DNA of 64,000 nt from positions 62,001 through 126,000 of the forward strand of contig JANYKT010000019.1 of assembly GCA_025358085.1 (NCBI GenBank), given 5' to 3'. The stretch is from Deltaproteobacteria bacterium. Lineage in GTDB: Bacteria; Myxococcota; Myxococcia; Myxococcales; 40CM-4-68-19. The notes under the pieces were generated by a model. The model did not search any database and was not told where the DNA came from. It worked only from the letters and a program-made list of their open reading frames with translations. The position numbers and the translations under genes are program-made. This document shows, in pieces, positions 34,548 through 43,342 of the stretch (position 1 is its first letter; every line of letters begins with the position of its first letter).

Positions 34548-37007
34548 TCAGTCGCCGATCGGCGGCCCGTCTGGCGGCTCCGCGGGAGCCGGCAGCTCGA
34601 GCCCCTTCGGCTCGCGCTGGAACTCCGCGATCTGCCCCTCGGCAAAGAGCAGGTGCGCGCGCTCGGCGAGGTCCTTGCTCTTCGCGCCTGCCGAGGCGAG
34701 CCAGCCCTTGAGCTCCTGCAGCTTCAAAGCGGCGACCGCGCGCACCTGCGCAGCCGCCTTGTCGTCGCGCGACAGCGCCATCAAATCATAGAGCGCGACG
34801 GAGTTGACGGTGCGCGCGACCTCACCGCGCAGCGCTGCAGGCCGCGGCGCCTTCCAAGTGGCCGCAAGGATCGCATCGAGCACCTCGTCAAGGCCGGGGC
34901 TCTCGGGCCGCCGCGCGTGCTGCTCGAGCAGGCGGGTGGCGCGCGCGGGGTCGAAGAGAAACCGCAGCGTGTGCTGCGCCGCTGCTTCTGCCGGCGCGAG
35001 CGCGTCGAAGGCGGGCGCGGTGCGCGGCTTGAAGTGCTCGCGGCCGCGCTCGTACATCGGCGGCCGCGGGGGGATGAGATCGAGCAGCGAGTCGGTCAGT
35101 GTCAGCGCGTCGGGCGAGAGCGTCGCGAGCACGGCGCCGAGAGCCCGCCGCTGCTCGGCAGGAGCTATCGGGTGAGTGGCAATCTGCCCGTCTCCGCGGA
35201 GGGCAAATACATAGTCCATTCCGCCGACCAGCTTCGCCGCCGCCTCCACCTGATACCGATGCAGCAGATAAGCAGTCACCAACGGGTCTTCGATGGTGGC
35301 GAGCGGCGCACCCTTGCGGATGTTCCGCTCGCCGAAGCGGGCCAGTGCGGCTGCGCGCACCTGCATGAGCCGGTTCAATTCGTCGACGGGGTTCGATCCT
35401 GAGTCCCAGAGGTGTGCGACGCTGCTCGACGAGCCCGCGGGCCGCGCGTCCTGATCGGTGAGATAGCGCAGGCCGCGCGCAAAAGCCTTGTCGAGGATGT
35501 CATTTAGTGCGGCTGACTCATCGGTGCCTGCCGCGAACTGCTGGTAACCCCAGGCTATGGCCGTCTTGTCCCACTCGCCGATTCCCTTTGCATAGGCGTC
35601 CGACACATCGGGAATACCGTCGCCGCCCAGCGTCGCCACCGGCGGCGGATAGTCCATCACCGAGGAGCGCTGAACCGTGCTCGCCGCATAGTTATGCATC
35701 AGCCCCAGCGTGTGCCCGACCTCGTGCGCAGCCAGCTGGCGCAAGCGGGCCAGCGCAAGCTCCTGCATCCGAGGCGAGAGTGGCTTGCCCGCCTCGTGCG
35801 GCGCGAGCAGCCCTTCCGCGACGAGATAGTCCTGCCGCACCCGCAGCGAGCCCAGCGTCACGTGGCCTTTGAGGATCTCACCCGTGCGCGGGTCGATCAC
35901 GCTCGCGCCATAGGACCAGCCGCGCGTCGAGCGGTGCACCCATTGGATCATGTTGTATCTGAGGTCCATCGGATCGGCCCCGTCGGGCAGTAGCTCGACG
36001 CGAAAGGCGTTGAGATAGCCCGCGGCTTCGAAGGCCTGGCTCCACCATCGCGCGCCCTCGAGCAGCGCCGAGCGGATCGGCTCGGGCGTACCCGGATCGA
36101 GATAGTAGATGATCGGCTTGACCGGCTCGCTCGCCCGCGCCGACGGATCGCGCTTCTCCAGCCGGTGCCGCACGGTAACGCGCTTCGCGATAGGCTCGCT
36201 GATCGGCGTCGCATAATCGAAGTACGAGATACCCTCGAAGCTCGAGCGGGGATCATACGCCCGCGGCTGGAAGCCGGGCGGCGGCAGCGCGACGAACGAG
36301 TGGTGCTCGCGCACGGTGATCGCGTCGGGTGAAGGAGTCACTTGCCGGACCCATTCGCCGGGCTCTTCGCCCGTGAAGGTCAGCGTGGCTTCTACCTCGG
36401 TGTTCAGCGGAAACCCCTTTGTGCGAGGAAGATAGAGCGCGCAGCGGGATGGCTCGAGCTTGTAGGTCCCCTGCTTCAGCTTCTTCAGCGCAGCCGGGAT
36501 CTCCCGCGCGTCGCTGAGGAAGAAGTCGGTCGCGTCCACCAGCGCGGTCTCGCCCGTGGCAGCAGAGACGGCAAAACCCCATAAGGCAGACTCGGCGAAG
36601 GACTCCCTCACCGCGCGGCGCTCGTTCTCGTCCGAAGTCACTGCGCGATAATCGAGGTTCGATTGCACGAGCAGCACCCGGGGCCCGATGCGCTGAAAGC
36701 GCACCACGCGTGTCGCGCCGAGCCGGCCGCGATCGAGGCCCAGGTCATTGGACCCGACGCCGGCGGGCAGCGAGGTCTGATAGAGAAACTCAGTCTCCCA
36801 GCGGTCGATCTCGAGCCATAGCTTCCCCTGCCTCGGGTCCCAATAGAGATTGAAATAGCCGGGTAGCTTCTCAAAGCCGGCGACCTTGTCGGCGATGGGC
36901 GGGAGCGGCTTGATCTCCGCGTCCGCCTTCGGCTCGGGCTGCGGGGCGGCGTGGGCCGCGCAGGCGCAGAGGAGCAGCGCGAGCGCAGAGACGGAGCGGT
37001 TGTTCAT
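34548..37007 (-). CDS. secreted zinc-dependent metalloprotease (DUF5117/DUF4953 type)
   Basis: 819 residues with a signal peptide (MNNRSVSALALLLCACAAHA). The N-terminal DUF5117-like domain contains GYFNLYWDPRQGKLWLEI and FLYQTSLPAGVGSNDLGLDRG. The metzincin-type site is HEVGHTLGLMHN (H428, E429, H432, H438). SSVMDYPPP follows, then a helical C-terminal domain. It probably degrades proteins outside the cytoplasm; the substrate is unknown. The gene looks intact although it lies inside the proposed island, so the island may be composite. Confidence 0.88.
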   Translation of the reverse strand: MNNRSVSALALLLCACAAHAAPQPEPKADAEIKPLPPIADKVAGFEKLPGYFNLYWDPRQGKLWLEIDRWETEFLYQTSLPAGVGSNDLGLDRGRLGATRVVRFQRIGPRVLLVQSNLDYRAVTSDENERRAVRESFAESALWGFAVSAATGETALVDATDFFLSDAREIPAALKKLKQGTYKLEPSRCALYLPRTKGFPLNTEVEATLTFTGEEPGEWVRQVTPSPDAITVREHHSFVALPPPGFQPRAYDPRSSFEGISYFDYATPISEPIAKRVTVRHRLEKRDPSARASEPVKPIIYYLDPGTPEPIRSALLEGARWWSQAFEAAGYLNAFRVELLPDGADPMDLRYNMIQWVHRSTRGWSYGASVIDPRTGEILKGHVTLGSLRVRQDYLVAEGLLAPHEAGKPLSPRMQELALARLRQLAAHEVGHTLGLMHNYAASTVQRSSVMDYPPPVATLGGDGIPDVSDAYAKGIGEWDKTAIAWGYQQFAAGTDESAALNDILDKAFARGLRYLTDQDARPAGSSSSVAHLWDSGSNPVDELNRLMQVRAAALARFGERNIRKGAPLATIEDPLVTAYLLHRYQVEAAAKLVGGMDYVFALRGDGQIATHPIAPAEQRRALGAVLATLSPDALTLTDSLLDLIPPRPPMYERGREHFKPRTAPAFDALAPAEAAAQHTLRFLFDPARATRLLEQHARRPESPGLDEVLDAILAATWKAPRPAALRGEVARTVNSVALYDLMALSRDDKAAAQVRAVAALKLQELKGWLASAGAKSKDLAERAHLLFAEGQIAEFQREPKGLELPAPAEPPDGPPIGD

Positions 37008-37016
37008 CGCTGCATC

Positions 37017-37467
37017 TTATAACTCAGCGTGGAATACGCCGAGGGGGACCTCGCGCCAGCGGGCCGCGAAATCAATCTCGACGGGGAGGTCGCCGCGAAG
37101 AACCGGGTCGCGCGCAAGCCGCTCGCGGGCGCGTTCGGCCATCGCCGCCACGTCCATTCCTGTCGTCAAAGCACCCGCATCGAGCATGACTTCTATCGCC
37201 ACCATGGTGGACATGGAGATGCAGGACGGTCTGACCGGCGGCAGCGCCCGCGTTGAAACCGACGTTGTAGCCGTGGGGATGAAGCTCGCATCCAGCGCAG
37301 TCTTCACCGCGGCCACGGCGCGCCAGATCTCGCGGTGCTCGTCCGCGGTGGCATCGAAGTACGACTCGATGTGACGGCGAGTGATGATGAGCGTATGTCC
37401 TGGACTGACCGGGTAACGATCCCGGACGGCGATGGTGAGCGGCGACGCTCAACTTTTGCAGGTTCAA
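37017..37467 (-). pseudogene. frameshifted HIT-family hydrolase gene
   Basis: Minus strand, three frames. Upstream: RDRYPVSPGHTLIITRRHIESYFDATADEHREIW, then a shift near 37290, then ELHPHGYNVGFNAGAAAGQTVLHLHVH, which includes the histidine triad HLHVH. After the triad the expected IPR...GD tail is lost in a further change near 37200. The last part, to the stop at 37017, is unrelated (MAERARERLARDPVLRG). The normal start is also missing. Confidence 0.65.
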
Positions 37468-37474
37468 GCTGGAC

Positions 37475-37521
37475 GGGAGATTGAAACTCCTGTGTCAGTG
37501 TTCGATTCCGGTCCCGGCACC
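37475..37521 (+). repeat. degenerate 3' half of tRNA-Phe, probable attachment-site remnant
   Basis: Starts in the anticodon stem (gggagattgaaactcc, anticodon GAA kept) and runs through the T-arm to the acceptor 3' strand. An 18-nt core, gttcgattccggtcccgg, is identical to 23605-23622 in the intact tRNA and in the same orientation. Upstream and acceptor-end bases differ, so it is not a working tRNA. Integrating elements that use a tRNA gene leave precisely such a 3' copy at the far end. Confidence 0.75.
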
Positions 37522-37614
37522 TTCAAGCATCCATTAACATCAATCGGCGTCTGGCATCCCCGCCTCCCCGATGCGTCGGCGTTGATGCTCACTCGACAGG
37601 TTTGCTTTCGCGGC

Positions 37615-37989
37615 TTACTGACGGACGAGCCAATCGAGAGCCTGCTCGCGGCTTTGGAAAACCGAGATATCGCGGCCCGTGACAAGAATGAGGACGCGAA
37701 AGACCACGCGCTTGATGGCATTCACACCTATGATCGCGCTCGCCAGCACGTAGGGTTTGTTGTACTTCGCCATCTCTCTCAGGGCGTCGATAATGGGAGG
37801 GCTGAAGCTCGACTCCGAAACGTCCGTCAGGATCCGCAAAGTTTTACCCGTGCTCGCGGTCGTGAGCGCAGCCGCGAAAGCGCTCGCCGCCGCGAGGATG
37901 CGAAGAAGTTCTTCCTGGTCTGTCACATTGGAGAAATCCTGGAAAAATATTTGTTTGCCCTGATAATCAATCAATCTCGCGCGTTCCAT
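37615..37989 (-). CDS. STAS/SpoIIAA-like domain protein
   Basis: 124 residues. Fold pattern: IDYQGKQIFFQDFSN, then a helix, LRILTDVSESSFSPPIIDALREMAKYNKPYVLASAIIGV, then VFQSREQALDWLV. This resembles small STAS/SpoIIAA-like proteins in which LRILTDVS is a beta strand. No serine phosphorylation motif is certain. First complete gene beyond the tRNA remnant, probably ordinary chromosome. Confidence 0.55.
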   Translation of the reverse strand: MERARLIDYQGKQIFFQDFSNVTDQEELLRILAAASAFAAALTTASTGKTLRILTDVSESSFSPPIIDALREMAKYNKPYVLASAIIGVNAIKRVVFRVLILVTGRDISVFQSREQALDWLVRQ

Positions 37990-38030
37990 GGCGGCAGCCT
38001 ACACTGTTCAGGAGAGCTCTATGCACGGAG

Positions 38031-38171
38031 CTCGCCCAGCACGGCCTTGGAGGCGAGCGCGAATCCACCGCGGCGCTAGACGCGTTGATTGCCCAATATG
38101 GCCAGGGTTGGGCGAACCAGGTGGCTCAAAGTTTCGCCTGGGCGGGCGCGCGAGACCGCGCTTTCGAGTGG
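38031..38171 (+). pseudogene. fragment of a TPR-repeat protein C-terminus
   Basis: Encodes LGGERESTAALDALIAQYGQGWANQVAQSFAWAGARDRAFEW, the TPR block typical of the ends of large kinase- or cyclase-TPR proteins (usual form: IAQVYAWRGExDRAFEWLERAY). It breaks off at FEW, where an intrinsic terminator begins. No N-terminal part is found upstream on this strand. Confidence 0.5.
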
Positions 38172-38202
38172 CCGTCCTTTGAGGGCGGCCACCCTTTTTC
38201 TT
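38168..38202 (+). terminator. rho-independent terminator
   Basis: gtggccgtcc (38168-38177) pairs with gggcggccac (38183-38192), one G-U pair, 5-nt loop, followed by cctttttctt on the plus strand. A good intrinsic terminator that ends the TPR remnant. Confidence 0.75.
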
Positions 38203-38208
38203 GCGGCC

Positions 38209-38239
38209 TCCCGGCGCCGTGGTTGCCCCGGCGCCGGGA
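38209..38239. terminator. perfect inverted repeat between convergent units
   Basis: tcccggcgcc and ggcgccggga (10 bp, 11-nt loop). Lies just after the stop of the minus-strand DUF4232 gene; probable transcription terminator, although no T tract follows on that strand. Confidence 0.45.
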
Positions 38240-38267
38240 TGATTGCTTTCGTGCTGGTGTCCACGTG

Positions 38268-39206
38268 CTAGCGAGCCACCTCGCGCAGAGGAACGTTGGT
38301 GCCCGCGGTCGGCCCGCCCTCGAGCTTCCAACTCAGCTTGGCGGCGTCCGCCGTGACGTGGGCGGGGATAGCGAGCTGCATCTCGAAGGCGATGCTCTTG
38401 CCCGCGGCGATCTCGTTTCCGGTCGCGGCGCAGTTGAGGCGCAGAGTTGCGGAGCTGAGCTCGCGATCGCCGAACAGCGATTGCGTGAACGACGGGCAGG
38501 GCGTCAGGGCGATGACCTTTGCCGTCGGGTTCGTCAGGGTCACCGTGTAATGGAGCTCGCTGCCGGGCATGGCACGGCCCTCGAGATGAACCGTGCTCTG
38601 CAGGAGTGCCAGTGGAGTGCCAGTGGAGTGCTCGCCGTGCAGGACGTGCATATCGACAACGGTCGCGGGACCGCAGAGCGTGTCGACATAGGCATTCTCG
38701 AGCGCCTTTACGCCGCCGCCCGGGAATCCGACCTGCAAGTGTGTATTGACTTTACGGTCCGGTCCGATGGCTGCGTCGCACGAGCCGGGAGTCCCGACCA
38801 GGACGAGCGCGGTGTCCCCCGGCGCCAGATCAGTGCGCTCCTGCAGCGCCGCGAGCGCGCCCGGATGCCGTGCGATGGCCTGCGCCGCGCCCTTGGGCCC
38901 GAGGAAAAAGTCGGGCGTGCCGGTCAGGTAGCAAGCCTCAGCCCCGCGATTGGTCACCTGCACCTCTTGCGTGGCAAAGCCCTTGCGCGCGCCCTGGGCC
39001 CCCGTCGCCACCTCGAGGTTCGCGGCGGCACAGGCGCGGCTGGCGGCCGCGCTGGTCGCCGCGGGAACAGGCGGTGGCGCGGGCGTACGCACGAAGGGAA
39101 CGAGCGCGTTCGATTCCGCGGCGAGCGTCGTGCCGGGGAGCAGCCCTGTGAGCATCAGGAGGGTCAGGGATACAAAGGATTTGCGATTCAGGGTGATTGT
39201 CGACAT
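38268..39206 (-). CDS. secreted DUF4232-like protein
   Basis: 312 residues. Signal peptide MSTITLNRKSFVSLTLLMLTGLLPGTTLAA, a Pro/Ala-rich spacer, then a beta domain with CAAANLEVATGAQGARKGFATQEVQVTNRGAEACYLTGTPDFFLG, which has the DUF4232 pattern (paired Cys, NxG turn). A second beta half contains LHYTVTLTNPTAKVIALTPCPSFTQSL. The start at 39206 gives a normal n-region; longer in-frame starts exist to 39257. Likely cotranscribed with the DUF1906 gene 48 nt upstream. Function unknown. Confidence 0.6.
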   Translation of the reverse strand: MSTITLNRKSFVSLTLLMLTGLLPGTTLAAESNALVPFVRTPAPPPVPAATSAAASRACAAANLEVATGAQGARKGFATQEVQVTNRGAEACYLTGTPDFFLGPKGAAQAIARHPGALAALQERTDLAPGDTALVLVGTPGSCDAAIGPDRKVNTHLQVGFPGGGVKALENAYVDTLCGPATVVDMHVLHGEHSTGTPLALLQSTVHLEGRAMPGSELHYTVTLTNPTAKVIALTPCPSFTQSLFGDRELSSATLRLNCAATGNEIAAGKSIAFEMQLAIPAHVTADAAKLSWKLEGGPTAGTNVPLREVAR

Positions 39207-39253
39207 GAATGGAGGCCCCATTTGAATGGTCATTGTAGAAGTCGAGGAGGGGA

Positions 39254-40096
39254 TCAATTACAGGCGCTGGTGTAATAGGCGCCGCTCGGCGCGACTGGCC
39301 CGTTCGCGCAGTTGCTGTCGATGTTGATTGTGACGCCGCCCCAGGACTCGTTGTGGCCGCCCTGGTATTGCTTGATGCGCTGGTGAGTGGTCCAAAAGCC
39401 GCTCGGGATGCAGGCCATCGCGGAGGTCGAGGGATTGTTGTCCCAGTCTGCCGGAACGATATAGGCCGGCGGCGGGGCGTTGCCGGCGAGGTCAGAAAGA
39501 TACGAGTTGCAGGCGGAACCATAAACCCCGGAGACTTGCGCGGGCGCGATCGCGAGCTGGTCGACCCAGCCCTGCATGAACGACTTGACGGCCGCGCGGC
39601 AGCTGCTGCCGTTCGGATAGCCTTCCAGGTCATAGACGACCGGCGTTCCCTGCGCCGTCCCGAACCCGAAGTTCTGGAGCGCGTGGTAAGCGCCGTTCGC
39701 CTCGCTCTGGCCCTGCTGGTAAGCCGTATTGATGTCGTAGCTCATCCGGTTTGCGAAGGTCGTGCAAGGCGCCTGCGGTCCGACCCAGAGGAGCTCGTAG
39801 CGCCAGCCCTGGGCATTGGTCGTATTGAACCACGAAGAGGTCAAGTTGGGCTGCGAGCAGCCGCGCGAGTTGCCGCCGACATACACGCCGACGAAGCTCC
39901 AGGGCGTGCCCGACCACCAGGCCGACATCGCGGAAGTCGAGGGCGCGGTGCAGGCGTCGAATCCCTTGCCCTGGAGGACGCCGCCGCCGGCGCCGATCGC
40001 CTGGGCCGGAGGGCTCGCAATCAAGAGCGAAAGGCCGACGGCCGCGGCGGGGAGTAGTGCTGTCAACGAGGAGAGACGCGCCAATCTAATGGTCAT
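39254..40096 (-). CDS. secreted DUF1906 (glycoside-hydrolase-like) protein
   Basis: 280 residues. Signal peptide to about residue 33 ([23 protein letters not shown]). The domain opens with [19 protein letters not shown] and [15 protein letters not shown], then contains [20 protein letters not shown] (a likely acidic catalytic pair), YGSACNS and QYQGG. This is the GH25-like DUF1906 family, thought to act on cell-wall glycans. ATG 40096 follows GGAGG at 5 nt, which decides the start over one 12 nt earlier. Confidence 0.78.
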   Translation of the reverse strand: MTIRLARLSSLTALLPAAAVGLSLLIASPPAQAIGAGGGVLQGKGFDACTAPSTSAMSAWWSGTPWSFVGVYVGGNSRGCSQPNLTSSWFNTTNAQGWRYELLWVGPQAPCTTFANRMSYDINTAYQQGQSEANGAYHALQNFGFGTAQGTPVVYDLEGYPNGSSCRAAVKSFMQGWVDQLAIAPAQVSGVYGSACNSYLSDLAGNAPPPAYIVPADWDNNPSTSAMACIPSGFWTTHQRIKQYQGGHNESWGGVTINIDSNCANGPVAPSGAYYTSACN

Positions 40097-40403
40097 TTGA
40101 ACCTCCATGCGAAACGTTTGGCGAGGCGGCGACTCCCTACGCCTGCTGTTGCAATGGGCGCAAGGGGTGATGCGAAATCCCAGTTTCTATCGCTGTTTGC
40201 CAAGGCGGCATATCGCACCCATTCAATGCATTCCGATATCTCACCCGGTGGAAAAACTGATATCGCACCTGAATCCCGGTCAAGCATTCAAGAGTTGCCG
40301 TCGCCGCCCCGCTGCTCGTGCTGGGATTTCTTGATAGACAAGACCGACATCCAGCGTGAGCTTGGTCACGCCTTCACCCCGCCAGGCGCTCTAAGATGAT
40401 TTG
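40097..40403. promoter_or_regulatory. divergent promoter region
   Basis: 307 nt between the minus-strand DUF1906 unit and the plus-strand DUF1800/DUF1501 pair. It is relatively A+T-rich in the middle. No gene is supported; promoters for both units should lie here. The strings ccgatatctcaccc and ctgatatcgcacct (about 40234 and 40258) share a gatatc core and could be an operator pair; this is weak. Confidence 0.3.
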
Positions 40404-41930
40404 ATGAAGATCCACTACGCGTGTGCGCTGCTGCTTCCGGTCGCGCTCGGGTGCGGCAAGCGGCAGACGGCCCTGGCTCTGCCCACCGCCGCGGCGGCCG
40501 CGCGTTTCCTGGAAACGGCCTCCTTCGGCCCCACGCCCGCCGAGGTCGCAAGGCTTCAGTCCATCGGATACGAAGCCTGGCTGGACGGGCAGTTCTCCGC
40601 CGCGCCGTCCGGCTATGACGACCCCGCGCCGGTGGATATGGACCTCTCGGTGCTGCAACAACGCTTCTTCGTCAATGCGTTGAAGGGAAACGACCAGCTC
40701 CGGCAGCGCCTGGCGTTGGCGCTGGGGCAGATCTTCGTGGTCTCGGGAAACAAGCTCGATGACCCCCAGGCCTTCGCGCCCTGGCTGCGGCTGCTCTCGG
40801 CCGATGCCTTCGGAACCTACGCCGCGCTGCTCAAGGACGTGACCCTCAGCCCGGCGATGGGCTTCTATCTGGACCTGGTCAACAACGACAAGCCCGACCC
40901 GGTGGCGCAGACCACGCCGAATGAGAACTACGCGCGCGAGGTGCTGCAGCTGTTTTCAATCGGGCTCGTGCGCCTGAATCAAGATGGCACGACCATGCAT
41001 GATGCCGCGGGCGCGGAGATCCCCACCTACGGCCAGACAGTCATTGAAGGGTTTGCGCATGTCTTTACCGGCTGGACCTATGCCCCGGCGGCCGGGGCTC
41101 CGCCGTCCTTTCCGGATGACACTCGATATGATCTCCCGATGCAGCCCGACGAGGCCCACCACGACGCCGGGGAAAAGCTGCTCCTGCGCGGTGTGCGGCT
41201 TCCCGGGGGACGCACCGCGGCCGCCGATCTCGACGCCGCAATCAACAATATCGCTGGCGATCCCAATGTCGGGCCATTCCTCGCGCTCCGCTTGATCCAG
41301 CGGCTGGTCAAGAGCAACCCGACTCCGCCTTATGTGGAGCGCGTTGCTGCCGCCTTCGCGAACAATGGCGCGGGCGTGCGCGGCGACTTGAAGCAAGTCG
41401 TGTGTTCCGTCCTGTTGGACCCGGAGGCGCTGGGGGAATCAGGGGCAGCGGGCGGCAAGCTCAAGGAGCCGGTGCTGCTGATCTCGAGCCTCCTTCGCGC
41501 ACTCGGCGCAGAATCCAACGGCAACGGGCTGCCGGATTACGCCGCAGCCATGCGCCAAAAACTCTTCTATCCAACCAGCGTCTTCAATTACTATCCGCCC
41601 ACCTATCGAGTTCCCGGCAGCACGCTGCTGGGTCCAGAGTTCAAGCTGCGCACCGGCCCGGCCCTGATCGCCAAGGCAAGCTTCGTCAACGATCTTGCCT
41701 TCGGGGCCATCGACGGAACCCGCATCGACTTCGCGCCGCTGACAAACTTGGCGGGCGACCCTGCGGCGCTGGCGGCATACCTGGACCTGCTTCTCCTCAG
41801 AGGACGAATGTCCGCGGGAGCGCGAACCGTGCTGATCACCGGACTTGCTTCCGTCGCCGATCCTGACGCGCGCGCGCGCACCGCTGTCTATCTCGTTGCG
41901 ACTTCCACTCAATATGAGGTGCAGCGATGA
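40404..41930 (+). CDS. DUF1800-domain lipoprotein
   Basis: 508 residues. Lipoprotein signal MKIHYACALLLPVALGCG. DUF1800 hallmarks: AAARFLETASFGPTPAEVARLQSIGYEAWLDGQF, NENYAREVLQLFSIGL, FAHVFTGWTY, HHDAGEKLLLRG, NVGPFLALRLIQRLVKSNPTPPYVERVA, and FYPTSVFNYYPPTYRVPGSTLLGPEF. Proteins of this family occur next to DUF1501 proteins, as here, with a 4-nt overlap. Function unknown; probably periplasmic. Confidence 0.88.
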   Translation: MKIHYACALLLPVALGCGKRQTALALPTAAAAARFLETASFGPTPAEVARLQSIGYEAWLDGQFSAAPSGYDDPAPVDMDLSVLQQRFFVNALKGNDQLRQRLALALGQIFVVSGNKLDDPQAFAPWLRLLSADAFGTYAALLKDVTLSPAMGFYLDLVNNDKPDPVAQTTPNENYAREVLQLFSIGLVRLNQDGTTMHDAAGAEIPTYGQTVIEGFAHVFTGWTYAPAAGAPPSFPDDTRYDLPMQPDEAHHDAGEKLLLRGVRLPGGRTAAADLDAAINNIAGDPNVGPFLALRLIQRLVKSNPTPPYVERVAAAFANNGAGVRGDLKQVVCSVLLDPEALGESGAAGGKLKEPVLLISSLLRALGAESNGNGLPDYAAAMRQKLFYPTSVFNYYPPTYRVPGSTLLGPEFKLRTGPALIAKASFVNDLAFGAIDGTRIDFAPLTNLAGDPAALAAYLDLLLLRGRMSAGARTVLITGLASVADPDARARTAVYLVATSTQYEVQR

Positions 41931-43270
41931 GATCGCGCAGAGACTTCCTGAAGGCACTGGGCGGCGGGCTCACATTCGGGCTCGCTTCCAGCCTGGGCCG
42001 CTTCGAGGCGCTTGCGCAGGGCGCTCCGGGGCCGTCCGATTACAAGGCGCTGGTGGCAGTCTTTCTTTTTGGAGGCAATGACGGCAACAACCTGCTCGTT
42101 CCGAATGATGATGCGGGATATGCGTCCTATGCGCGCGCGCGGCCCGCAATCGCGCTGCCGCGCGGCGCACTGCTGCCGATCCAGCCGGCCAGCGGCGGGC
42201 GCGCATTTGGATTGCATCCGTCGATGCCCGGTCTGCAGTCGCTCTTTGCCGCGCGCCACGCCGCGCTGGTCGCCAACGTCGGGACGCTGGTGCGACCGCT
42301 CACGCGCGCGCAGTCGCAGGCCGACGGCGCGCCCCTCCCGTTCAACCTTCTTTCGCACGAAGACCAGCAGCTGCAGTGGCAGACGGCGCAGCTCTTGCGC
42401 AGCCCGGAATCAGGTTGGGGCGCGCTCGCCGCCGAGCGCTTGCAAGCGCTGTCGCCGCAGGCCCGGTTTCCACCGGTCGTGACGGTCGCTGGCGCCAACA
42501 TTTTCTGCGAGTCGCCCGAGGTCCGATCTGCCGCGGTGAGCGCGGACGGGAGCTCGGCCATCGCCGGCATCGACCCGAACGACGGCTCGCCGCTCGCTCT
42601 TGCCATGCAGCAGCTGCTGTCCCTCGACAACGACCTCGAGCTCGTGCGCGCGGCGAGCGCTACCACCCGGACCGCATACACCGACGCCAAGGTCCTGGCC
42701 GCTGCGCAGGCAAGCGCCACCCCACTGGCCACGCCGTTTCCCGACTCCGACCTGGGCCGGCAGCTGCAACAGGTTGCCCGGGTCATTCAGGTCCGCGAGG
42801 CGCTCGGCTTGCGCCGGCAGGTGTTCTTCGTCGCGCTCGACGGCTTCGATACTCACTCCGATCAGCTGGCCCAGCAGCGGATCCTGTTCGCAACGCTCGA
42901 CGGTGCGCTCGACGCCTTCTACCGTGCAACCACCGAGTTGGGCGTCGAAGGTCAGGTCACCAGCTTCACGCTCTCCGATTTTGGCCGCACCTTCGCCGCC
43001 AATGCGAACGGCGGCACCGACCATGCCTGGGGCAATCACCACCTGATGGTCGGCGGCGCAGTGCGCGGCGGCGAGCTCTACGGCACCTTCCCCACGCTCG
43101 AGGTGGGCGGGCCCGACGACGGCAGCGACGAGGGCCGCTGGATCCCGACCACCGCGCTGGATCAATATGGCGCCACGCTCGCCAGCTGGTTTGGGGTGAA
43201 GAGCGCGGACCTGCCGGGGCTGTTCCCGAATCTGTCGCAGTTCGGCGGGACGCTGCCCATTCTTGGGTGA
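41927..43270 (+). CDS. DUF1501-domain protein with a Tat signal
   Basis: 447 residues. Twin-arginine leader SRRDFLKALGGGLTFGLASSLG. The alkaline-phosphatase-like fold is suggested by VFLFGGNDGNNLLVPND, FFVALDGFDTHSDQLAQQ, TLSDFGRTFAANANGGTDHAWGNHHLMVGG and GGELYGTFP. Tat export suggests a folded, possibly metal-containing, periplasmic protein. Overlaps the DUF1800 gene (ATGA); the pair is probably a functional unit. Confidence 0.88.
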   Translation: MRSRRDFLKALGGGLTFGLASSLGRFEALAQGAPGPSDYKALVAVFLFGGNDGNNLLVPNDDAGYASYARARPAIALPRGALLPIQPASGGRAFGLHPSMPGLQSLFAARHAALVANVGTLVRPLTRAQSQADGAPLPFNLLSHEDQQLQWQTAQLLRSPESGWGALAAERLQALSPQARFPPVVTVAGANIFCESPEVRSAAVSADGSSAIAGIDPNDGSPLALAMQQLLSLDNDLELVRAASATTRTAYTDAKVLAAAQASATPLATPFPDSDLGRQLQQVARVIQVREALGLRRQVFFVALDGFDTHSDQLAQQRILFATLDGALDAFYRATTELGVEGQVTSFTLSDFGRTFAANANGGTDHAWGNHHLMVGGAVRGGELYGTFPTLEVGGPDDGSDEGRWIPTTALDQYGATLASWFGVKSADLPGLFPNLSQFGGTLPILG

Positions 43271-43289
43271 AATGGATTGCAAATGCAAA

Positions 43290-43315
43290 GGCCCGCGGAC
43301 TTGCTTCCGCGGGCC
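43290..43315. terminator. hairpin between convergent genes
   Basis: ggcccgcgga and tccgcgggcc form a perfect 10-bp stem with a 6-nt loop. It lies 20 nt after the DUF1501 stop and 28 nt before the 3' end of the next, opposing gene, so it may terminate both. Confidence 0.6.
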
Positions 43316-43342
43316 CTCGCTAGTACCCCTGATTGGATATCG

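Noticed and set aside
37475-37521. Second functional tRNA-Phe
   Set aside because: The 5' half (acceptor 5' strand and D-arm) is missing and the acceptor end is altered.
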